From contig CAITBU010000229.1 of assembly GCA_903890595.1 (NCBI GenBank), positions 1 through 15,683 of the forward strand: DNA of 15,683 nt, written 5' to 3'. Every line of letters begins with the position of its first letter. Position 1 is the first letter of the stretch. The notes under the pieces were generated by a model. It did no database searches, was not told where the DNA came from, and saw only the letters and a program-made list of their open reading frames with translations. The position numbers were made by a program, and so were the translations under genes. Origin of the DNA: an uncultured Holophagaceae bacterium. GTDB taxonomy: Bacteria; Acidobacteriota; Holophagae; Holophagales; Holophagaceae. Below, piece by piece: positions 1 through 5,794 of this stretch.

Positions 1-615
1 CAGGGCACGGGCAATACAGAGGCGCTGCTGCTGGCCGCCGGAGAGGCCCTGGGCGGAGTCCTTGAGGCGGTCCTTGACCTCCTCCCAGAGGCCAGCACCC
101 TGGAGGCTCCGCTGCACGGCTTCTTCAAGGACCGTCTTGTCCTTCTCGCCCTGGATGCGCAACCCGTAGGCCACGTTCTCGAAGATGGTCTTGGGGAAGG
201 GGTTGGACTTCTGGAAGACCATGCCGGCCCGTTTGCGCAAGGAGATGACATCCGTCTCCGGGGCGTAGAGGTCCGTGTCCCCCAGGAGGACGCGGCCCTC
301 GATGCGCACATCGTCGATGAGGTCGTTCATGCGGTTGAGGCAGCGCAGCAGGGTGCTCTTACCGCAGCCCGAGGGCCCGATGAAGGACATGACCGAGTTC
401 TTGGCCACCTTGAGGTTGATGTCCATGAGGGCCTGCTTCTTGCCGTAGTAGAGGTTGAGGCGCTCTACCTGAAGCATCGTCGGGGCCGTGAGAACCGACG
501 GGTCCGTCAGCGGCAGATCGGACATCGATGTGTACGACGGCCGAGGCACGAGCGGTCCAGAGACCTCTGGTGTGTGGATGGGTTCCGGCACTGGGCGCGG
601 ATCTTCGATTTCCAT
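1..615 (-). CDS. pstB: Phosphate ABC transporter ATP-binding protein PstB (3' end cut off by window edge)
   Basis: This is the ATPase subunit of the PstSCAB phosphate importer; it acts at the cytoplasmic face of the inner membrane. The 205 visible residues include a Walker A motif GPSGCGKST (80-88), a Q-loop glutamine at 135 in VFQKSNPFP, and the ABC signature LSGGQ (191-195). Walker B and the H-loop lie beyond the left edge. I chose the ATG at 615 because GGAG sits 8 bases upstream (624-627). That start gives about 46 proline-rich residues before the usual PstB beginning at Met47 (MLQVERLNLYYG). The alternative ATG at 477 would remove this extension but has no good ribosome binding site. The gene starts 23 bases after the pstA stop, so it is the fourth gene of the operon. 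Family identity is secure; the exact start is less certain. Confidence 0.96.
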   Translation of the reverse strand, partial: MEIEDPRPVPEPIHTPEVSGPLVPRPSYTSMSDLPLTDPSVLTAPTMLQVERLNLYYGKKQALMDINLKVAKNSVMSFIGPSGCGKSTLLRCLNRMNDLIDDVRIEGRVLLGDTDLYAPETDVISLRKRAGMVFQKSNPFPKTIFENVAYGLRIQGEKDKTVLEEAVQRSLQGAGLWEEVKDRLKDSAQGLSGGQQQRLCIARAL

Positions 616-638
616 GTCGATGGCTCCGGTTGAACGGC

Positions 639-2237
639 TCAAAAGGTGCTACCTCCCAGGCGGGCCCGCAGCTTGCGTCGGAGGTTCAGGGCAAAGATGT
701 TAAGCACCACAACCACGGCCAGGAGCAGGAGGGAAGCCATGAACACCATGGGCTTGGCCGCCTCGGAGTTGGGGCTCTGGAAGCCCACGTCGTAGATGTG
801 AAAGCCGAGGTGCATGAACTTGCGGTCGAAGTGAAAGAAGGGGAACGTGCCGTCCAGGGGCATGGAGGGGGCCAGCTTAACCACACCCGTGAGCATGAGC
901 GGCGCCACCTCGCCAGCCCCCCGGGCGATGGCCAGGATGAGGCCCGTGAGGATGCCGGGGGCGGCGCTGGGCAGCACCACATTCCAGAGGGTCTGCCACT
1001 TGGTGGCACCCATGGCCAGACTGGCCTCACGCTGGGACCGGGCCACGGCGCCGAGGGCTTCTTCAGTGGCCACCACCACCACGGGAACCGTGAGCAGGGC
1101 CAGGGTTAGGGAGGCCCAGATAATGCCTCCGGTCCCATAGGTCGGGGTCGGCAGGGCATCGGCAAAGAAGAGGCGGTCAATGCCACCCCCCAGGGTGTAC
1201 ACAAAGAAGCCCAGGCCAAAGACGCCGAAGACAATGGAGGGCACACCGGCCAGGTTGTTCACAGCCACCCGCACGGCCCGCACCAGCCAGCCCTGACGGG
1301 CGTATTCCCGCAGATAGAGGGCCGTAACCACGCCCAGAGGCACCACCAGCACCGACATGACCAGCACCATCATCACGGTGCCAAAGATGGCCGGGAAGAT
1401 GCCCCCTTCGGTGTTGGACTCGCGAGGATCGTCAGCCAGGAACTCCCACATGCGGGAGAGGTAGATGCCCAGGCGGTCCGTGACGCTGAGGTTGTTGGCC
1501 GCCACGATCCGCACCACGGAGCTTAGGGGTAGCTCCTTTTTCTGGCCGTCGGCAGTCTCCAGGTCCAGAACCCAGGACTTGGCTTCGGTGCGGGTCTGGT
1601 CGATGGTCGTCTGGAGGGCCTCGTAGGTGGATTGAAGGGCCGCCACCTGGGCATCCAGGGCCTGCATGGCCGCCTGGTCGCCCTTGGCCTCCAGGCCCTT
1701 TCGGTCGATCCGCAGACGCTCCATGCGCCGGTTGAGCTCCCCCACCTTGCCTTTTTCGGTGGCCTGGACCTCCTCGAGGAGGCGTCGGCTCTCAGGAAGG
1801 CGGCGGGCGGCTTCAGCCAGCGCACCAGCGCCCTGAACGGCGACCGTGCCCTGGTGACTGATGGCGGTAATGCGGCCGATGAAAGGGCCGTACTCGGTGC
1901 GCTCCAGGAGGACGGCATCCTTAGGCTCCGCGGGGGCTCCCAGGCCTACTGTGGGCACCCAGCGGAAGTCCTGGCCATAGATGTCGCGGTTCCCCACCCG
2001 GAACTGCAGCTTGCCCGTCTCTTCTCCATGGGCGGGTTCATGGCCCGTGATCTCACCCAGGACGAGGCCCTCTGCCGTCTTCACCTGGACCAGTGGACTG
2101 GGCCAGAAGAAGCCGAGGCCGCGGGCGGCGATGTAGCCCACGAGGCCCAGGATCATGGCCAGGCAGAAAGCCAGGCTGGTGCCTGCGAACCAGACAAAGA
2201 TGCCGCCGCGCCGGAGAGATTCAGCCAAGCGCGTCAT
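639..2237 (-). CDS. pstA: Phosphate ABC transporter permease PstA, long form with periplasmic insert
   Basis: This is one of the two inner-membrane channel subunits of the Pst importer. At 532 residues it is much longer than the roughly 300-residue classical PstA. Residues 12-40 form a first membrane segment. Residues about 45-270 form a soluble, presumably periplasmic insert with a heptad-rich coiled-coil stretch at about 150-220. Residues 280-525 are the permease core. The EAA loop that docks on PstB starts at about 392, with the conserved glycine at 410 (AMGATKW). The ATG overlaps the pstC stop by one base (TGATG), which implies translational coupling; no strong ribosome binding site precedes it. 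Long PstA proteins paired with long PstC are known from Pseudomonas and relatives, so the length is a family variant and not a fusion artefact. The role of the insert is unknown to me. Confidence 0.95.
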   Translation of the reverse strand: MTRLAESLRRGGIFVWFAGTSLAFCLAMILGLVGYIAARGLGFFWPSPLVQVKTAEGLVLGEITGHEPAHGEETGKLQFRVGNRDIYGQDFRWVPTVGLGAPAEPKDAVLLERTEYGPFIGRITAISHQGTVAVQGAGALAEAARRLPESRRLLEEVQATEKGKVGELNRRMERLRIDRKGLEAKGDQAAMQALDAQVAALQSTYEALQTTIDQTRTEAKSWVLDLETADGQKKELPLSSVVRIVAANNLSVTDRLGIYLSRMWEFLADDPRESNTEGGIFPAIFGTVMMVLVMSVLVVPLGVVTALYLREYARQGWLVRAVRVAVNNLAGVPSIVFGVFGLGFFVYTLGGGIDRLFFADALPTPTYGTGGIIWASLTLALLTVPVVVVATEEALGAVARSQREASLAMGATKWQTLWNVVLPSAAPGILTGLILAIARGAGEVAPLMLTGVVKLAPSMPLDGTFPFFHFDRKFMHLGFHIYDVGFQSPNSEAAKPMVFMASLLLLAVVVVLNIFALNLRRKLRARLGGSTF

Positions 2238-4405
2238 CAGATGGACTCGTAGCGGCGGCGCAGGTGCTGGCGGACCAGCTCAGCGACGGTGTTAAGGACG
2301 AAGGTGAAGAGGAAGAGCAGGAAGGCCGCCAGGAACAGCACCCGGTAGAGGGTTCCGTGCAGGGGCGCCTCCGGGATCTCCACGGCGATGTTGGCGCTGA
2401 GGGTGCGCATGCCGTTGAAGGGGCCCCAGTCCATGACCGGCGTGTTGCCCGTGGCCATGAGGACGATCATGGTCTCGCCAATGGCCCGGCCCAGGCCCAC
2501 CATGGTGGCCGAGAAGATGCCGGGACTGGCGGTGGGCAGCACCACCCGCCAAGCGGTCTGCCAGGGGCTGGCCCCGCAGGCCAGGCTGGCGGAAGTGAGG
2601 GAGCGGGGCACGCTGGAGAGGGCGTCTTCGCTGATGGTGAAGATGATGGGGATGACGGCGAAGCCCATGGCGAAGCCCACCACGATGCTGTTGCGCTGAT
2701 CGTAGGTGATGCCCAGGGCTGACTGGAGCCAGGTGCGATAGTTGCCACCCATGAACAGACGCTCCACCAGTGGGCCGGCAAACATCGTCATACCGACTGC
2801 CAGGATCAGGATGGGCACGATCCAGAGGGTCTCTCGTCCAGTCCCAAAGCGGTTCCGGAACGGCGTGGAGAGACGGCTCCAGAAGGGGGCAGCGATGGCA
2901 ACCGCCAGGAGGAGGCAGAAGGGGTAGAGCAGCACTTCCACAGCGGTGCGCTCCAGCATGGGAGCCATCACCAGGCCCGCCAGGAAGCCCAGGACCACGG
3001 AGGGCAGGGCGGCCATGATCTCCACTGCAGGCTTGATGACATTGCGGAGGCCAGGGGTAGCGAACTGGGAGGTGTAAAGGGCCCCCAGCACGGCCAGCGG
3101 GAAGGCGAAGAGCATGGCGTAGAGGGTGCCCTTGAGCGTGCCGAAGACCAGGGGCACCAGGCTGAACTTGGGCTCGAAGTCATCGGCCCCACCCGTGCTC
3201 TGCCAGACATACTCCGGCTTTCCGTAGCCTTCGTATTGGGTCTTGCCCCACAAGAGGCCGAAGCTCACCTCGGGATGAGGGGCATCCAGGGTCCAGGAGT
3301 GGAGGGCGCCGAGCTCATCGGCGTGCAGAATCAGATCCCCTCTGGGGGCCAGGGAGGCGCTGCCGGCTCCCGTGAGGCTGACGGCCATGAGGCGGCGCTC
3401 GGTGGTGAGGTGGTCCACCACGGCCTCCCGGGCCGTCCAGGCCAGGAAGCGCTTGTCCCGCAGGCTGGACTGGAAACCAAGGACCGGTCCAGACAGCCGG
3501 GGGAACTCGTGGAAGGCGCGGAACTGGAACTCCTCGCCGAGGCGGGCCCGCTGAAAGGCCGCCAGGCGGCCCTTGGTCCCACCGACCAGGACGCTCGATT
3601 GCCCCAGGGGTGCCCCGAGGGCGTTCACAGGCTCGCCGAACTCCGCCGAGGCCAGAAGGTTGCCGGACTCCACCTCGACCATGAGGAGCTGGCCTGCCTC
3701 TGTGCCCAGGGTGAGCGTAGCCCCGTCAGCACTCCAGAGGGCGCTGCTGACCTTGTTGCCCGGGGGGAGGGGCAGGGGCTTCCAGGCCACGGCCGGTCCG
3801 GCTTCGAGGGGAGCCTCCAGCCAGGAGATGCTCGTTCCTACTTCGGCCGCCAGGCGCAGGCGGGCCGAGGAGCCCAGACCGCCCCCTTCCAGCAGACGCG
3901 CATGGAGGATGCGGCTGGGGGCGGCCTCCAGGAGAATCCCGCCCTGCCACTGGGGGTTCAGCTCCCAGCGGGAAGGATCGTTTTCGCCAGGGGGCTTGGT
4001 CCAGGTCAGGCGGGCCATCCAGATGCGCCCGTCAGCGCCGGTCACCAGGGTCTCGCCCCGGGTGTTGGGGGGGGTCAGGGTGCGCCAGGGCAGTTCAGGT
4101 CCCCCTTGCGGGGTGGGCAGCGGGGTCCCCTCGGGAAGACGGATAGCCCGTATGCCTGTCTCCCTTGAGACCAGGACGGCGGCCTTGCCGGACTCATCGA
4201 GCCAGAGGCCGCCCATGCTCCCAGGCTGAAGGGTGGGAGCCGGGCGTACCGAGGGCGGGAGGAAGAGGGGGGCTGCTTCCTTCAGGATAAAGAGCAGCAT
4301 GGCCAGGACGGCCCCGATCATGAACAGGCCCCCGCCGGAGATGGCGAAGGCCATGAACTTGTCCACTCGCTTGGCGCGGGACTGAATGTTGGAGCTGCTG
4401 GCCAT
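2237..4405 (-). CDS. pstC: Phosphate ABC transporter permease PstC, long form
   Basis: This is the partner permease of PstA in phosphate import. It has 722 residues from the ATG at 4405, against roughly 320 for classical PstC. A short cytoplasmic N-terminus is followed by a membrane segment at about 17-42. Residues about 50-410 form a large soluble domain rich in short beta-strand-like blocks (repeated GG, W and LxLxx patterns) that may be propeller-like and should face the periplasm. The permease core begins near residue 414 (FSLVPLVFG). The EAA loop begins near 593, with the conserved glycine at about 611 (ACGASPW). An in-frame TTG at 4420 would add five residues but has no ribosome binding site; AGGGA lies just before the ATG at 4405. 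The gene follows pstS after 68 bases that contain a strong hairpin. Confidence 0.94.
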   Translation of the reverse strand: MASSSNIQSRAKRVDKFMAFAISGGGLFMIGAVLAMLLFILKEAAPLFLPPSVRPAPTLQPGSMGGLWLDESGKAAVLVSRETGIRAIRLPEGTPLPTPQGGPELPWRTLTPPNTRGETLVTGADGRIWMARLTWTKPPGENDPSRWELNPQWQGGILLEAAPSRILHARLLEGGGLGSSARLRLAAEVGTSISWLEAPLEAGPAVAWKPLPLPPGNKVSSALWSADGATLTLGTEAGQLLMVEVESGNLLASAEFGEPVNALGAPLGQSSVLVGGTKGRLAAFQRARLGEEFQFRAFHEFPRLSGPVLGFQSSLRDKRFLAWTAREAVVDHLTTERRLMAVSLTGAGSASLAPRGDLILHADELGALHSWTLDAPHPEVSFGLLWGKTQYEGYGKPEYVWQSTGGADDFEPKFSLVPLVFGTLKGTLYAMLFAFPLAVLGALYTSQFATPGLRNVIKPAVEIMAALPSVVLGFLAGLVMAPMLERTAVEVLLYPFCLLLAVAIAAPFWSRLSTPFRNRFGTGRETLWIVPILILAVGMTMFAGPLVERLFMGGNYRTWLQSALGITYDQRNSIVVGFAMGFAVIPIIFTISEDALSSVPRSLTSASLACGASPWQTAWRVVLPTASPGIFSATMVGLGRAIGETMIVLMATGNTPVMDWGPFNGMRTLSANIAVEIPEAPLHGTLYRVLFLAAFLLFLFTFVLNTVAELVRQHLRRRYESI

Positions 4406-4424
4406 GGGGTCCCTGTCCAACGGG

Positions 4425-4462
4425 CAGGGCGGAGGGGCGCAAAGCGCCGAGCCTCCGCCCTG
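4425..4462 (-). promoter_or_regulatory. Strong stem-loop between pstS and pstC (attenuator or mRNA-stabilising hairpin)
   Basis: Bases 4425-4435 pair perfectly with 4452-4462 (11 bp). Above this, 4436-4440 pairs with 4444-4448 (5 bp) around an AAA loop, leaving only GAG (4449-4451) bulged. On the minus-strand transcript the hairpin starts 11 bases after the pstS stop codon and ends about 20 bases before the pstC start. No U-tract follows it in the transcript direction, so it is not a typical intrinsic terminator. A hairpin here would be expected to protect the pstS mRNA 3' end or reduce read-through. Either effect would give more of the binding protein than of the permeases, as is usual in binding-protein-dependent transport operons. 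Confidence 0.75.
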
Positions 4463-4473
4463 GCAGTTTGGGC

Positions 4474-5451
4474 TTACTTAAGCTTGCTGGTCTCTTCGAT
4501 TTCCATCTTGGCAGTGAGGGGCAGGAAGCCGTCCTTGACGACGATCTCCTGGCCTTCCTTGCTGAGGACGAACTTCAGGAACTCGCGGGTCAGGGGCTCC
4601 ACAGGCTTCTTGGGGTCCTTGTTGATGTAGACATACAGGTACCGGGAGAGGGGGTACTTGCCGCTGAGGGCGTTCTCATAGGTGGCTGCGAAGGGCGCAC
4701 CACCGTTCTTCTTCTCGTCAGAGATGGGCAGGGCCCGGACGCCAGAGGTGGCGTAGCCGATGCCGCTGTAGCCGATGGCGTAGCGGTCAGAGCCCACGCT
4801 CTGGACCACAGAGGAGGAACCGGGCTGCTCCTTGACGGTGTCCTTGTAGTCACCCTTGAAGAGGGCGTGCTCCTTGAAGTAGCCGTAGGTGCCGCTGGCG
4901 CTGTTGCGGCCGTAGAGGCTGAGGGTGCGGCTGGCTGCATCCCCGGTGAGGCCAAGCTCGCCCCAGGTCTTGATGTCCTTGGCAGAGCCGCCCTTACGGG
5001 TCTTGGAGAAGATGGCGTCCACCTGCTGGAGGCTGAGCGTCTTGATCGGGTTGTTCTTGTTGACGAAGACCGCCAGGGTGTCGATGGCGACGGCCACCTT
5101 GGTGGGCTTGTAGCCGTACTTCTTCTCGAACTTGTCCATCTCCTCGGCCTTCATCTCACGGCTCATGGGGCCCAGCTGGCTGGTGCCTTCAATGAGGGCC
5201 GGGGGGGCCGTGGTGGAGCCCTTGCCCTCAACCTGGATCTTCACGTTGGGGTACTTCTTGTTGAAACCCTCGACCCAGAAGGCCATCAGGTTGTTCAGGG
5301 TGTCCGAGCCGATGGAGTTCAGGTTCCCGGTGACGCCGGAGACCTTCTTGTAGGTCGGGAGCTTGGAGTCTACTTTGACGGCTTGGGCCTGGGCAGTGAC
5401 CCCCAGGAACAGGCCCGCCAGGATGGCCTGGGCAGCGATTCGGATCCTCAT
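4474..5451 (-). CDS. pstS: Phosphate-binding periplasmic protein PstS
   Basis: This is the periplasmic phosphate receptor that delivers phosphate to PstCA. The 325-residue protein begins with a clear Sec signal peptide (MRIRIAAQ, then a hydrophobic core, with likely cleavage after AQAQA at residue 24). There is no lipobox cysteine, so it should be a soluble periplasmic protein. Motifs typical of phosphate-binding PstS-like proteins are visible: NSIGSDT near the mature N-terminus, GKGSTTAPPALIEG, SQLGPMSREM, and RNSASGTYGYF in the second half. The ATG at 5451 is preceded by an excellent ribosome binding site, AAAAGGAGG (5457-5465), 5 bases upstream. It is the first gene of the pst operon; a Pho-box-like repeat lies 60-77 bases upstream of the start codon, which points to phosphate-starvation control. 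Confidence 0.96.
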   Translation of the reverse strand: MRIRIAAQAILAGLFLGVTAQAQAVKVDSKLPTYKKVSGVTGNLNSIGSDTLNNLMAFWVEGFNKKYPNVKIQVEGKGSTTAPPALIEGTSQLGPMSREMKAEEMDKFEKKYGYKPTKVAVAIDTLAVFVNKNNPIKTLSLQQVDAIFSKTRKGGSAKDIKTWGELGLTGDAASRTLSLYGRNSASGTYGYFKEHALFKGDYKDTVKEQPGSSSVVQSVGSDRYAIGYSGIGYATSGVRALPISDEKKNGGAPFAATYENALSGKYPLSRYLYVYINKDPKKPVEPLTREFLKFVLSKEGQEIVVKDGFLPLTAKMEIEETSKLK

Positions 5452-5510
5452 GGATGCCTCCTTTTCTGGATTTGATACTGGTCTTCGGGGATGAAGGTCC
5501 TAGGAACGCT

Positions 5511-5528
5511 GTGTGACAAGCGTGTAAC
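5511..5528 (-). promoter_or_regulatory. Pho box (predicted PhoB-type binding site) upstream of pstS
   Basis: Read on the minus strand, the site is GTTACAC-GCTT-GTCACAC: two 7-base direct repeats separated by 4 bases, giving the 11-base period of the enterobacterial Pho box (two CTGTCAT-like units with a 4-base spacer). The repeats differ at only one of seven positions. The site ends 60 bases upstream of the pstS ATG and points toward it, as expected for a PhoB-activated promoter in which the box replaces the -35 element. The matching -10 is poor; CTTCAT (5491-5496) is a weak candidate. No phoB/phoR gene lies in the window, so the regulator is inferred. Confidence 0.72.
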
Positions 5529-5549
5529 TTCCCCATTTGGGTCTCCCCC

Positions 5550-5578
5550 TTGCACTCCTAGAAATAAGTGGGTTTAAT
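5550..5578 (+). promoter_or_regulatory. Predicted sigma70-type promoter for the ribonuclease operon
   Basis: TTGCAC (5550-5555) and TTTAAT (5573-5578) are separated by exactly 17 bases and match the -35/-10 consensus at 4 of 6 and 5 of 6 positions. This stretch is the most AT-rich part of an otherwise very GC-rich region. Transcription would begin near 5585, giving a leader of about 200 nt before the Rne/Rng start at 5786. It sits back to back with the Pho box of the divergent pst operon, with 21 bases between the box and the -35. Confidence 0.62.
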
Positions 5579-5584
5579 GCTTGA

Positions 5585-5794
5585 GTATCCCGCGTGCCGT
5601 TCGAGGCGTTGCCCAGGCCCGGTGATCACGACCATCCCTTTTTTTTCCTCCCGGGTGGCCGAAGTCAGGGCAGGGCCCCCTTCGGTTTCCCGATTCCCCA
5701 TCTCCAAAGCCATATAACCCCAGGGCCGCTGAGCCTGTCGGGCGTCAGCCGCAGACAAGCCCCTGGGGCCTCGAGAGGAGCCTCTTTGAGCCCC
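5585..5794 (+). promoter_or_regulatory. Structured 5' leader of the Rne/Rng ribonuclease gene
   Basis: About 200 nt without a convincing gene. It contains a run of eight T (5639-5646); a hairpin CCGAAG/CTTCGG (5659-5664 with 5680-5685) with an inner GGG/CCC pairing; and a nested hairpin GCTGAGCC/GGC-G-TCAGC (5728-5735 with 5741-5749). CCCCAGGG (5718-5725) can pair with CCCTGGGG (5761-5768) to enclose the nested hairpin. Alternatively, GGGGC (5765-5769) can pair with GCCCC (5790-5794), which folds the ribosome binding site GAGGAG (5775-5780) and the TTG start into a hairpin. The two pairings share bases 5765-5768 and exclude each other. E. coli rne is known to be autoregulated through hairpins in its own leader; a comparable role here is inference. 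Confidence 0.5.

Noticed and set aside
3236..4168. Long plus-strand open frames opposite pstC, and a similar one at 4468-5475 opposite pstS
   Set aside because: These are shadows of high-GC coding sequence; the minus-strand frames encode clear PstC and PstS.
5498..5505. Palindrome TCCTAGGA between the Pho box and pstS
   Set aside because: At eight bases it is too short to call an operator without conservation data.
5639..5646. Run of eight T as an intrinsic terminator
   Set aside because: No GC-rich hairpin directly precedes it on the plus strand; only the short palindrome GTGATCAC is nearby. It is noted as part of the leader instead.
5594..5785. In-frame upstream extension of the ribonuclease to 5594
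   Set aside because: The extension has no family similarity and begins about 10 bases after the predicted transcription start. A strong ribosome binding site marks the TTG at 5786.
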